Of a DNA stretch of 64,000 nucleotides, positions 50,001 through 60,281 are shown piece by piece. The number at the start of each line of letters is the position of its first letter. Position 1 is the first letter of the stretch. The translations under genes and the position numbers were made by a program. Source of the DNA: Sinonovacula constricta (lineage: Eukaryota > Mollusca > Bivalvia > Cardiida > Solecurtidae); NCBI GenBank assembly GCA_007844125.1, contig CM017558.1:57293147-57357146 (forward strand), read 5' to 3'. The notes under the pieces were generated by a model that was given only the letters and a program-made list of their open reading frames with translations, did no database searches and was not told the origin of the DNA.

Positions 50001-50830
50001 TTTTATTTTCGCTTTGTATAAACGCGTGTAAGGCAGACAGACTTAACTTTTCTTAGATTTAACTATAACAGTTAATTTTCTAAAATAACGATCAACACAA
50101 AAAAAATAACAAAAGTAAAAGTAACAAAAGTAAAGACTAGTAAATTACAAAACAACTGAAACAGTTATATGATAAATATGAGAAACTGTCTCACTGAAGA
50201 TTTAATTAAAAAGGGAGACTGTGTGAGAGCTAGTATTGGCTGAATTCTTGTCTTCTTAAATGATATACGGATAAATTGTTTTACAAGTGTTTACCATATT
50301 CTGCATTACATGTGACTTGTTTATGCTGATATATCGTAGTTTAAATCAATATGAAGCTTAAAACACATTCTAAAATAGTTACCATGTTTGTAAATGCATG
50401 TGGCTGGCTTTGAAAATGTTTTCCATTGCCGATTTATTAATTAACAAACGCGTTTGTGTTTTAACAATATAGTTACTACGCTGTGTTTTTGTAAGTACTG
50501 GTAACTAGGGCTATAAAACGTATGAAGACAGACAATTCCTTGCGACAATTCAATAATGTACAACGAAGACAGATATAATTGTAACTCTTTACTTTCTCTA
50601 TTTCAGATTTTGAAGAAAAAATGGTACCAAGACCAGAGTTTCCAGATGACATTTGCTCACTTCCGGTTCAGTCGGGTTTCTGTCGTGCGTTTTTCCGGCG
50701 GTATTTCTACAATACGAGAACCTCAGAGTGTGAACCATTCGTGTATGGCGGATGTGGGGGAAACACAAACAATTTCGAATCACTGTCGGAGTGCATGCAG
50801 CAGTGTCCCACACACTTCCTAGTGTGGTGA
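24284..50830 (+). CDS. Secreted sushi-acidic-Kunitz multidomain protein, 9 exons
   Basis: Proposed exons: 24284-24431, 26880-26951, 41785-42018, 42637-42705, 44491-44739, 46509-46628, 48023-48799, 49066-49971 and 50607-50830. Every intron is phase 1, and the joined frame gives about 932 residues. Order: signal peptide (MANPLKFTVSVLLICFFMLT, cleavage near residue 23), a short Tyr-rich exon, a first Cys-rich sushi-like module (exon 3), a linker, a canonical four-Cys sushi module (exon 5), a linker, about 560 residues of acidic low-complexity sequence (exons 7-8), then a Kunitz domain and stop. There is no transmembrane segment. The architecture resembles matrix or shell-associated secreted proteins, a role that is inferred. 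The weakest junction is the exon 5 donor (A|GTCCTG). If it is not used, exons 1-5 end at TGA 44748-44750 and exons 6-9 would need another start. Confidence 0.65.
25619..26212. repeat. Satellite-like tandem array, about 121-bp period
   Basis: The marker TATATAGCAAGGATA ends at 25679, 25800, 25921 and 26044, giving periods of 121, 121 and 123 bp. Each unit contains related halves of about 60 bp (AGCAAGGATAAATAGTC and AGCAAGGATACATCTTTAAT). The flanks decay into degenerate units. The array lies in intron 1 of the sushi/Kunitz gene and its apparent open frames are periodic artefacts. Confidence 0.85.
29700..29850 (+). repeat. tRNA-derived SINE-like copy
   Basis: GGGAGTTCGAGTCCCGG is a near-perfect RNA polymerase III B-box. 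It is followed by ACGAGAACTTTCATG and later TTACCCAGGCATGTGTCTGTG. The same blocks occur at 31378-31500 and, in diverged form, at 30740-30885. Confidence 0.55.
30738..30885 (+). repeat. tRNA-derived SINE-like copy
   Basis: GGTCCGAGTGGTTAGGGTTG matches a Leu/Ser-type tRNA A-box, and GGCGTGGGTTCGATGTCC is a B-box 45 bp later. The body contains TTCCAGCTAACCTGCGGGGT and GGTTCTACCCAGACATAAG, shared with the copies at 29.7 and 31.4 kb. Confidence 0.65.
31378..31500 (+). repeat. tRNA-derived SINE-like copy
   Basis: GCGTGGGTTCGAGTCC is a B-box. It is followed by ACGAGAACTTTCATG, TCTTCCAGCTTACCTGCGGT and GGTTCTATCAAGACATTTGTC, matching the neighbouring copies. The A-box half is degenerate. Confidence 0.6.
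32055..32225 (+). repeat. (GACA)n / GGAC-rich tetranucleotide microsatellite
   Basis: Imperfect GACA and GACG tetranucleotides occupy about 170 bp. Confidence 0.9.
33364..33402. repeat. (CACG)n microsatellite
   Basis: About eight CACG/CGCA tetranucleotide units, ending in CACTCACTCA. Confidence 0.9.
34033..34092 (-). repeat. 3' end of a SINE family (inverted copy)
   Basis: GTTTATTGGGTTTATCGTCC with the following CACCAACAGTATTTCAG and TTATCTGGAGACGG is the reverse complement of the tail of the SINE at 37178-37491. A more diverged copy of the same tail is at 35098-35152. Confidence 0.7.
37178..37491 (+). repeat. Near-full-length tRNA-derived SINE
   Basis: The head GCGCAATCGGTAGAGCGTTT resembles the A-box region of a tRNA, and CCCCGGGTTGATCC is a degenerate B-box. 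A body of about 200 bp follows. The conserved tail contains CAGATAACTGAAATACTGTT and GGACGATGAACCCAATAACA, and is found again in inverse orientation at 34033-34092. Confidence 0.65.
39551..39594. repeat. C-rich tract (possible G-quadruplex on - strand)
   Basis: Six or more runs of four to five C separated by single or few bases (CACCCCACCCCACCCCC and following). The - strand therefore has closely spaced G runs that meet the usual G-quadruplex pattern. A homopolymer of about 18 C occurs nearby at 40036-40053. Confidence 0.5.
40250..40655 (-). pseudogene. Possible Ig-like exon remnant, opposite strand
   Basis: A GC-rich island reads on the - strand as a 67-codon open exon, 40655-40455, flanked by CTCTAG and CAG|GTATGA. 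It has the VKLSPGSAVEW and WVLKIQKGDKHGK motifs. After 55 bp, following ATTAG, an open stretch from 40399 includes SADSGAMYRPFQCQATAG, which resembles the D-x-G-x-Y-x-C signature at the end of an Ig V or I domain. The two segments cannot be joined in frame at the visible splice sites and no further exons were found. It is therefore either a decayed Ig-domain gene or a coincidence. Confidence 0.3.
40951..41070. repeat. (AGT)n/(AAT)n trinucleotide microsatellite
   Basis: About 28 AGT units flanked on both sides by AAT units. Confidence 0.95.
41655..41764. repeat. (ATC)n/(CAC)n trinucleotide microsatellite before exon 3
   Basis: Interrupted ATC units end in CACCACCACCAC about 20 bp before the exon 3 acceptor at 41784. 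Expansion here could affect the acceptor's branch region; this is inference. Confidence 0.9.
41785..42018 (+). CDS. Exon 3: Cys-rich sushi-like module
   Basis: 78 residues, phase 1-1. The start LQCPDPSADTN, the middle ITCHHG and the end GWQ...MYDLNCT follow the sushi/CCP pattern. There are extra cysteines (MGC and a PCMC cluster), seven in all instead of four. It is probably a divergent CCP with an additional disulfide. Confidence 0.6.
44491..44739 (+). CDS. Exon 5: sushi (CCP) domain
   Basis: The four cysteines are spaced as in a CCP domain: NQCHDPTPVNGW, then VQISCPPGT, TERCLPA and GVWVPDFDILTC. In this reading frame a TGA follows at 44748-44750, nine bases after the proposed donor A|GTCCTG. 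Reading through the donor would give a short secreted isoform ending SKSPV. Confidence 0.65.
45978..46271. repeat. GC-rich direct repeat pair in intron 5
   Basis: 45978-46080 and 46157-46271 share CTTAACCGCGCAAAT, TTAACCCAGC(A/G)GCGAGGCT and GCTTATATTTCTAC. Their starts are 179 bp apart. They are more GC-rich than the surrounding DNA. No terminal motifs or reading frame were recognised. Confidence 0.75.
48023..48799 (+). CDS. Exon 7: acidic Asn/Glu-rich region
   Basis: 259 codons (phase 1-1) rich in Glu, Asp, Asn and Lys with no cysteine. There is a Tyr-Asp cluster (DYEYPGDYDYDEN) near the end. It is low-complexity and predicted to be disordered. Candidate uses are calcium or mineral contact, or a spacer; neither is shown by the sequence. 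Confidence 0.75.
49066..49971 (+). CDS. Exon 8: Glu-rich repeat region
   Basis: 302 codons. Between about 49356 and 49760 the motif EEHEAVEEEIEEHEAV recurs as a coding minisatellite of 30-36 nt units (GAAGAACATGAGGCGGTTGA). All length changes are multiples of three. The open antisense frames over this exon are by-products of the GAA/GAG codon bias. Confidence 0.8.
50607..50830 (+). CDS. Exon 9: Kunitz/BPTI domain and C-terminus
   Basis: A complete Kunitz fold: ICSLPVQSGFCRAFFRRYFY, FVYGGCGGNTNNF, and SECMQQC, with six cysteines at BPTI spacing. The residue after the second cysteine (P1) is Arg, which in this family favours inhibition of trypsin-like proteases. The protein ends eight residues after the last cysteine (PTHFLVW, stop TGA), so there is no anchor after the domain. 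Confidence 0.92.
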
Positions 50831-53800
50831 TTAAAATTAAACCCTCTCTAATCAACCATTTCTATTTCCTCCTGATCAAATATGACGCTGTGATAAAGAA
50901 GCGCCAATTACCGAAAAGCGACCACTTTGGCTGCATTTTTATCATGTGGTGCTCAGTGAAGCGGACTGAACCCTAAAGCATATCCTTGTTGCTTGGGGAA
51001 AAGACGCTTTGATTCCTTTTTCTTATTTTAATTCACTCTCCTGTCTCAATACTTCGTTATTCATTTCACGATAAATATATTATGATTTAGGATTTATAAT
51101 AACTCTGGAATTTTTCCTTTATTGACAAATTTTCATTTTCTCACACAGAAAACTTTAAAATTATGCATACAATTTTCGACTTTAAAGTGGTAAAGTGTGA
51201 GAAATTCAACAGAAAAACAGCAACCATTTATTTATTCTTGCACATGACCTTATCGAAATGTTATGTATAAATTTATTATACATATTTTAACCATTAATAG
51301 TTTAACATTATAATTACGTATGGTGCTATTAAAGTTTACATTAAAAAAACTTCTGAAATGATACGTACGTGTACTCGTAGACGTTTTAAATGGTTACAAG
51401 TAGAAAAATCTGAGTTTAATACAAGATGTTTAAGACATGTTTCAAACGCGGGCAAATTTCAATACAATTTACCAATACACCTTGTTTAAATTTAGACGTT
51501 TTTGGAAACTTGTAAGCTCGTGTTTGCAGTGATGACTTAAATTGCTATTTTCCTCCATCAATGACACAACGTATACATGCTTTATTAAGTATACCTATTT
51601 AGTGTTTGTCGTTGTTATTCGTTGTTGTTGTGTTTTATTCAACATATCACATACAAAGAGTGAACGGTTTCGCTTAATATGGTTGTAAATTTCTTTTTCA
51701 AAATGTTCGATTTTAACAACAAATTTACTTGACATAAATACGTGTTCCCTCTAAAATACATGAAGTTTATATTTTGAATCATTCTTTATTAATCCTCACT
51801 TTTCACAAAAGTAAATTTTGTTAAAGAAGTGCAGAAAGGTCAACTATTATTTGACCGTCATTTTGATAAGCTCGTTTGAGTGTATTGTTTGAGAGCGTAT
51901 GTACATGTGTATTTGAGTGAACGTTTATGAGTAAGTCCATGTGCAGATAAAGCGCGTATGTGTGTATAATTAGTATTGCTATGTCTATTACAAATGTAGC
52001 ATTTCGTGTTTTACAAACAAAACAAACTAGTCAACTGGCGTCTGCACGACGTGCCCAATGCATTAATTGTTTGTACATATATGAGACTTTGTTGGTAATT
52101 GTAGAATATAAAGTATTTTGTTAAAATAAAAGATCGAGTTATCTACAATAAATATTATGTTGCCTCTTTATTTTAATTGCCGTTTTAAGATAAGATCAAG
52201 TTTAATCAATACCAGAGTTGCAGCAAGGAAATTAATTCAATGTTCATCCTGATAATACATCATAGCTGATTTTCTTGGTGTTTGGTGTCATGTAAGTTTG
52301 AGTTATATATTTTATGTCCTAAAGGTTTACACTTTAGGTTTAGATAAAAAGTAATTCCAACACAGATGGTCGCAAAGTCCGTTTAATTTCCTTTTTACTT
52401 TATTATTTAGTATAAAAGTCACGGTCCGATTCAAATCTCTTTTCTTCTATTTTTCCTTCTCTCTCTTCCACACCTACATGTTCACCCACCCATGCGCAAT
52501 CACTCCGCGAGTATTTATACAGGATGGTTCTACAAAAGATATGCCTGGGCGATCCGGCATTGAATATTGACGAAGGGTATGGGGTCACATGGGCTCAGTC
52601 GTTATCAAATAGTTTAACTTAATAGTTTCGTGTAAACTTGACCTGAATGCATTATTATTATTAGATGGATCAACAGTTCCAAATAGTTTACTAATATATT
52701 ATTTTCCCGTCTTTTAAGATTATGGAGCCTGACAAGTAACATCTAAAAGAATAATTTAAAAAGAAAGCATTTGGTAACATTTCTATAAAATTTATTAAGA
52801 ACCGTCAAAGAATCCACGAAAACACACACAACATAAAAATCTACTGTCAAGTGACATAAATGAGTTCATGCTAGACTTTTCTCGTTTAAAGGTTTCTTAA
52901 TTTTATCTTTACCAAATAATCGTCAGGGAACTGTGTTGTCTCTTTTAATTACAAAAACTGATATGTCATTTCCCTTTCAGCGTTTGTTTCTGCTGACATA
53001 GTAACATAGTCAATATAGCGCGGTGTGGTAAATAATTAACAAAGTATGTGTAAATGGTATTGTTTCAATATCAGCGGCAGGTTTATCCTGCCAAAACTTT
53101 GAAAAATAACAAGTATAAAACGAATCTTTGTGAATCGTGTCACTGAACGTTGTTACATTCAAAATCTACGTACACCTTATTTTCGTATGTAAAGGGACTT
53201 TACTCTAACTACATTCTTACTTCCCTTGAGGGTAATTATGTGGTATATAGTTACTGCAGAAAACTTTTCCACTTTTTAAACTTATGAAAAACTCGTAAGA
53301 CTGAAGCAAGCACATAAAACGGAATCTCATTGATTGAGATAAGAATTTATTGAAAAGCTTATGCGGTTTGGTTTTGTTTTTGTCTTGGAAGGGGTTGTTT
53401 TCGTTTTGTTTAGTTTTTAAATAAGCACATTAAAAATCAGATTTATTGTATTTCTTATATAAAGTATAAAAAAACACCTCCCCACAAGGGAGATAATTGA
53501 GGTATTTCTTTCATTTCGAGAATGGAGAATAGATGGGCTAATGCTTAATCAGACGGTGTGCTGTTGTGAATTGTGAAATATAATCGATGGCAGCATTAGG
53601 CGAAATAACAATAAATATTTATTGCTACAGCATTATCATCCTTATCTACACGCACATTGAAGTTTCATGTTTGGCCAGTCAAATACCAGCCCTGTGTGCA
53701 TGACGTCAACCGAATTGGGAACTCTTACTAAATTACATGAACAAGTGATATTTCAGGTTGAAGATAACATTTACAGAGACTAGTTAAGTTCTCCCCTTCT

Positions 53801-55448
53801 GTTCACTTACCACCTGTCTATCGAGTTCACCTTGTCAGGGAATAAACTCATTTTTATAATATCAAATTCCAACCAAAGTTTTTGCCGACCGATTTATACT
53901 TATACTTACTTCATATTCTGCAATTACTTTACTCAAAACTATATGCTTTCTTTTTACTAACTGAAATGGTCGCTATTTTCATAAAGTAAATTATGACTTG
54001 ATCTTGTATTACTACGCTTAAAATATTATATCTTCGGATCCACATTTCGTATAATATACGAGGGATTACCTAAAATTTACGCATTGAACATATAAGCCTG
54101 ATACTTTGGTATGAAGTTTTGGAAAATGACTTTTTTCCAATAAAGAAACTTTCGTATACATGTATTTATACATTCACATTATACGCAGATTTACATAACC
54201 TCTTCATAACGTCCCGGCGCAGGCTCCAAAAATTGACGTCGATCTAATGGCAATGCCCCTAGTTTTAGGTACCTGGTTTAAGTCGTCAGTCGCTGAAGTT
54301 ATTGCAAAGAACAACTGCCTTGGCTAATTGAGTAAAAATCATGCATTTACCACAAATGAGGACCCAGATATTTTTATAAAAGGCATGGTGGAAGTTGGGG
54401 GCGGGGGCGGCGGGAGTCGGAACAGCTTACAAACTGTTTGTTGAATAACCACTAAGAACGTTGGGATTTGATTTCATTTCTGAGCAAAAAGGGTACAGTG
54501 CCAGCTTTATTTAATAAAAAAGACAACATCAACAACATCTCATGATGTCAAAAGCAAAGTGTGCGCACAGTTGGTGAATGCTTTTAACAGCAGGTACAAA
54601 CATGAAACAGACTGACTTAATCCCAGTAAAGTAACCCGTGATGTAAATCTGTTTTGAAGTTGGCGTCATTTTATCGACTGTGATGGGGTCGTCAAGCCTT
54701 TGGTGTGCTTATTTTAACAATGCATATCGATTTGACAGAAAATAAATACATGTTAACGATATGTTCTGGGGTTTCATATACATGTTCCATTATGTTATAC
54801 CTAAAGTTCAGGCTCACAATCTAACAAATACTTCATACTGAGAAGAATGGCGGCATATTATTGGATAACGTCTTGTAAATGACATGAGTGAAATCGCATT
54901 CATGTATTGCAAAATGAACTATTAATTTTGTTTGAAGAAGAATTAGGAAGAAGATTAATTTGAAAATACCCAATCAGAGTGAATAGGTTGTTATTATATA
55001 CCTATGAATGTTTATCTTTTAAATAAGTTTGTATTTTCTTGTTGAATACATACAGTTGTATTCCACTCTCCGTATTTGATAAAACCCCTTGTATTTTACT
55101 TGTTGCTTGTGTAAACTGAAAGTGCATAATATGACGGACTACTTTTTCTATAAATAGAACAGATCGGTAATTTCCAGTTATTTCCAGTTGTTTTCCTGTT
55201 AAACATTTGTTGTGACCTTTAAATATGACCAATAATTGTTTGTTGGTGGTATTATTCTTCAAACTTACGAAACAAGTGTGTACATAGATTTAACGCAATA
55301 TATGCCAGATTTTATGCGAGATGTTTTATGTAAAAAAAACCCAACTTACCACGGTAAGGTAATCCGCGGTAAAAATAGTTCCAACTGAAAGATGTATTTA
55401 TGGTCGAGAAAAAGTGTTCAGTGTTTATTAAAGGTATATAATAAAAGG
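50831..55448. other. Intergenic region downstream of Kunitz exon
   Basis: No coding exon, transposon protein or structured RNA was recognised in about 4.6 kb of AT-rich DNA. It presumably includes the 3' UTR of the Kunitz gene, but no unambiguous poly(A) site can be chosen. Confidence 0.5.
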
Positions 55449-55589
55449 AATACCGCGTCAGCGTGCGATCCGCCGAGCCGGATTGTTCTCGGTGGCTGTG
55501 CAATACCCGGATTGTGCTCGGGGCCTCTCGCGCAATCCGGGTATTACACAGCCAACTCAAACAATCAGTGGATCGCACGCTGACGTATT
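55449..55589. mobile_element. GC-rich palindromic (foldback) element upstream of carrier gene
   Basis: The outer arms GCGTCAGCGTGCGATCC and GGATCGCACGCTGACG pair. The inner arms TGGCTGTG plus AATACCCGGATTG pair with CAATCCGGGTATT plus CACAGCCA. Only a short GC-rich loop and one asymmetric block remain unpaired. No clear target duplication is seen. It could be a MITE or another type of hairpin. Confidence 0.65.
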
Positions 55590-55790
55590 ATTATTTCATA
55601 TGAATGCATAAAATAAATAAAACTTTTTTCTTATGTATGATAGATTTCTTTTTCAACTCGTAAATAACAAAATAAACATTTTTGTAATTCTAAACATCTC
55701 GGACGCGTATAATTAAGTTTCGATCAATCGCTGCAAGATACACTGCAAACGACGTCTACATTAACTTTAGGAAAACGTACACCACTGAGA

Positions 55791-55804
55791 TGACGTCGAC
55801 GTCA
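55791..55804. promoter_or_regulatory. Double CRE-like palindrome upstream of carrier gene
   Basis: TGACGTCGACGTCA is a perfect 14-bp palindrome containing two TGACGTC half-overlapping CREB/ATF-type sites. It lies 120 bp before the ATG of the mitochondrial carrier. Function is inferred from the motif only. Confidence 0.4.
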
Positions 55805-55923
55805 TTTTAAATGGCGCCAATAGGTATACAACGGCATCCGACATTATGTTTATTGAAATAAAACATATCGTTATTTCCATGTGCTGACTTCCACAAGTGT
55901 TTAATGTGTTGATGTGATAGAAG

Positions 55924-58900
55924 ATGTTTTGGGAAGACTCTGGCCTGTCTCATAAGCAGCAGATTCTATGCGGGATCGTGAGTGGGCTGCTTGCTCGGAC
56001 AGTCACCGCGCCCCTGGATGTCACCAAGGTATTGTACCAGGTCGGCGTTCCTTACGCCAACGAGCGATGTTACCTCGCTGGAGGATTATATTCTCTCATA
56101 CAATATATCCGGCGGACTGAAGGACTGCGAGCGTTGTACAGTGGTAATTTAACTAGCTGTGTTCGAGTGCTTCCGGCCACCGCAATACACACAATGACGT
56201 ATTTTACGCTGACGAAACAATTAAGCAAAAGGCCTGATGGCATCACAATGGCCAGCACTATTTTTATTGGTGCCACTGCTGGATACGCCTCGACAATTTT
56301 AACATATCCGATGGACACGATCAAGACCCGGATGATCGTCCAATCACGTGTAAAGGAGACTGCTCGTTATAAGTCCGTTTACGACTGTTGGAAAAAGATG
56401 ATAAATGAGGAAGGAAGAATGGCACCATGGAAAGGACTGTTTCCAACATTAATTGGTAGGCATACTTCTTGATCTATTATGATCCATATGGATTTTTGTT
56501 TAAATAGGTTAGTTCAGCTTCTACAACAGGCTAGATTGCACTTTACCGGTACGCATGTGTTTACCGCATCTGCGCATGCGTCTCCGGACAAAGCATGCAT
56601 GTTTCTCTTGCTTCAAATTTTAAAACGGGGGTTCGGGGGCGGTAGCCCCCGATAATACGATACCATCAAACGTAAAACAATAGAATTGAAGTATGCCAAA
56701 TAAAACTCAACGTTAACCAGCAGAGCATTTTGTACGTACCGGTAAAGTGAAATTGTCCCCTACCACAGTCCCAGGGTTTACCTTTTATGCCATATAATCA
56801 TGCACGTTTTGAGATTCTTGCTTTAAGGTCTGAAATTTAAGGGAAAGTTAAGTACAGCAATTGGTTGATGCCTAGACTGCGTACCATCATAGTGTGTATA
56901 TCTACAATTAGTGAAAATATCGAGAGCATTTGAAGGGAACAGCATTGCCTTTTTGTCTTAGAAGCTGAGTAATCTCTTAAACATTGTTCGTATTAGGGTA
57001 AACTGATATCTGCCAATCAAACAAAAACAAACATGAGAAGGTTGACAATTTCTACTTTAGCCACAATTATGTCATCAATTTCCCTGTTTGCTACGTACGA
57101 GCTGTTGAGGTGCTACTATCCGTTCTACATTCCCGAGTTTGTTGAAGAGAGTGCAATCCACGGGAGACAACTCACGCATGGTTTCACTGCTGCAGTTATC
57201 TCCCTGCTTCTTACCCATCCACTTGATACGTGTTGCAAGAAAATGCAGGTAAATTGTTCTTCTTGTGTATTTCAAATGCAAAAATTTATTTGTGATTTGT
57301 TGTATATAAAACTCTGGTACAACTATAGTGATAATTTAACTCGTAGTTATAGTAAATCAGGCAGTGTAAACTTTTTCAGCTGGATATACTTTACTAGAAC
57401 GTCACTTTTTCTTCTCTTTTCCTTCAGGCATTTTCTCTTAGTTCCCCTAACCGCGGCGGTGTTGACATCTACGTGCGAGGGTTTATTCAATGTTGGCGCC
57501 ACATCTACCGTTCACAGACTGTGTTTGGGCTGTACGCGGGATTCGCTCCTGCATTCATTCGGGTAAGTTTTCTGATGGTATTTAATTTTAATAATCGTCT
57601 CCTATGTCAGCTTCGCTTAGACTTTAACCTTCTCGTATAACGCATTAATTCACGATTTGGAGAAAGTCCCGTCGAAAGGTAAATCGTCTGCCCAGCAGTT
57701 GCGAGGTTTCTCAGCAAGTTACACTAACTCTCGTCAGTGATAGTTAGACGAAACTAGAATTCATGGTTCTTGCAAGCGAGTTGTCTGAACATCTGTTTCG
57801 ACACAATAAAAGAACTCTTTAATAATTTGGCTAACACATGTATATATAATTTCTTCTAGTTACAAACTAAGTATGTTATATTTGAAAAATAACTTTCTGG
57901 CAGTACTTTTCAGTTCCTTGATATAATAAATTCACCGCGCTGATTACAATGTGTTTATTATTGGGACGACCAGCTAGTGATGATAGAAGCATACCAAAAA
58001 CTGTCTGGGTAGATCCACTGACGTTTTCAGTGACCGCACCTTAGCTCAATAAGGCCTCGTCTGAAAGTCGGATTCGAATTCACGCATACGGTCAGCTTTG
58101 TTGCCAATTAAATGACGTTCAAATTCACATTTGTCCAACCGTTTTTTTTTTCTAAAACACATTTAATAAACTAAATACGAAGCTATAATTTTGCTACACC
58201 ACTTTCCAATCCAGCTGGTTCCGTTTAACATGCTGATGTTATGGACGTATGGCCGCTGTCGCCAGTACTGTATCCGGTATAACGGGGTAACAGAGCGAGA
58301 GCTTCAACGGTTAATGGTACAGCACGAGGATGATCTACAGGTTACATCCCACTAAATCATTCTGTTTTGGTGGTTACACGACACCGAATTACGTGTTAAT
58401 AAGTTTGCATTATATTGCATTCTATAATATGTCTTATGGGATCACAGAGAGGGAAACAACATAACCTTTAGCAATAAATTATGTTGTTCATTTTTTACGA
58501 AATTATATTAATGTGTGTTTTAATGGAATAATACTGGAAAACGGCAATATAGTTTTGCTCAGCTATTTAATTAACAAACCTGTTAACCAACCCGACGGTC
58601 AGTCAAGCCACCAAATTCGCAAATAACAAAAGCGGTCACGGGCCAATGCGCTCGCATTTTACAGGGATTGGCAATAAGAAGCGAATTTGATAGCACTAGC
58701 ATGCAATTTTCATGTATATGCACACAATGTGTCTAAATCGACCCAGAACTATATATTTCTTACAACACCAAACCTGGAATTATCAAACTTGATTATATCA
58801 CTAAAAGTGATCAATAGAAATCCATATGTGCAGTTTAAAGCGTGCAAGCAAACATTTAACCTGATCATTGCAGTGACGTCGATATTTGGACTTGTTATTT

Positions 58901-59103
58901 CTCCAGAGTTTAGTTTTGTGACAACATGTATTTTCTCCTTCCTCCAGGATCTAGAATACACGTGGCTGGATGACCTTCCCTCTGATGATACCCCGGATGT
59001 GAAGCTGGTCAAACTATATGTCATGGAGCAGAAACACATGCAGCTGGTCAAAAAGAAGAAGAGACTTTCCGAGTTGTTTGACAAACTCTTCAAATTGGGC
59101 TAA
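55924..59103 (+). CDS. SLC25A43: Mitochondrial carrier resembling SLC25A43, 5 exons
   Basis: A solute carrier of the inner mitochondrial membrane; the substrate of the A43 type is not established. Exons: 55924-56455, 57061-57248, 57428-57562, 58215-58340 and 58948-59103, in frame, about 378 residues. Three repeats are visible with signature motifs PLDVTK, PMDTIK and PLDTCCKKMQ. The A43-like features are GLRALYSGN, the SPNRGGVDIYVRG loop, and VFGLYAGFAPAFIRLVPFN. The third signature has Cys where the family has Lys/Arg (P-x-D-x-x-K/R). The last exon adds a charged helical tail rich in Lys (VKKKKRLSELFDKLFKLG). If the exon 4 donor (CAG|GTTACA) is not used, a stop at 58353-58355 gives a 331-residue form. 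The A43 assignment is by motif recall, not alignment. Confidence 0.85.
58473..58478 (+). terminator. Poly(A) signal for a short carrier transcript
   Basis: AATAAA lies about 120 bp after the alternative stop at 58353-58355, inside the intron before the last exon. It would allow the short form to be polyadenylated on its own. Confidence 0.4.
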
Positions 59104-60210
59104 CAGGAACGTATGTTTCAGCAGCAATGGATCTTGGTAGTCTTCGACTTAGAAGTGAACTTCGAGAAACTGTTTGGGATAGGTTAGAGATAATATACAC
59201 ATGCGTGTCTTAATAACCGCTGTTATGGAGTGTCCACTTTAATTAAAATATATTGTGAGCTTTACTCTTATACTCGTGTAGTAACGGGTACATTTTTGTT
59301 TCGTTGCAGTGTTAAGGCAAAATATTTTAGTTAGTTTCTGATGCGAAAGTTTTACTAAGAAAGAGTCAAATACAATACTGTTTCACTTTCTTTTTTCTGT
59401 TTAACACAGATTATGCTCATTACAAGGATAAATTCGTGCTTATTGATTTATCCTCTTATGAAGTAATGTTAAGAGAACGATGGGAGACAACTAGTATAAA
59501 ACACAAGCATGTCATGTAATTTTATCTCCCTTTATCGGCGCCGTCAAAATAATGTCTTGCAGCCACGTTCAGAGTAGAGATATCTTCTAGCTAGACTGGA
59601 ATGTCTAGAATTTCTGACAAGTGTACTAAATTAAAAAATGCACAAACCTGAATGATGGCAAAAAAATAAATAATTTGAATAATCTTTTCTAAACGTTGTC
59701 ATTTAAAATAAAACTGGCATTTTGTCATTCATTTTAAACCGTAGTAATCAAACCCATCAGGTAACTATCCTGAGTATCCTAACTGCGCATGTATGATCAA
59801 TTTTCAGCATAGTTGTGTAAGGTTACGGATTGGCTCAAGTTAGAACCCTTTAGAGACATATCTTTTCATTTAGTACTCTATAAAATGACATGTTTTTATT
59901 TAAGTATGAGCTGATAGACATTCTGATCACATGTCATAAAAGTCTTATAAATGCATACATATTATTTACAAGAAGAACGGTAACCCCTTTCGAAATGTGT
60001 GACATACTCGACGTAGTGTTTGCTGAAAGACGATGCCTGACAACAAACACATTTGTTCCTACCGAACAATCCGAATAAAGTCATACTGACTTGATAAGTG
60101 AACCTTTCTGACACGTGATAAACAGATGTTGGAATATTATGTGCTTTGTTTAACAATGATTATGACATATAACCAGGTAAGAAAAGACAACGCACACAGT
60201 CAACAACATG

Positions 60211-60225
60211 TTTATTCAGTTTATT
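60211..60225 (-). terminator. Tandem poly(A) signals of the UBE2 gene
   Basis: Two AATAAA motifs on the - strand (TTTATT at 60211-60216 and 60220-60225) lie about 930 bp after the UBE2 stop. They mark the probable 3' end of that transcript near 60190-60200. Confidence 0.45.
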
Positions 60226-60281
60226 ACTCATAGTGTTACAATTATGACATAACTTGACAAGACTGATATGACCAGACCTGT

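Noticed and set aside
24284..50830. Reverse transcriptase or transposase genes within the long introns
   Set aside because: No open frame shows RT, integrase or transposase motifs. Only non-autonomous repeats were seen.
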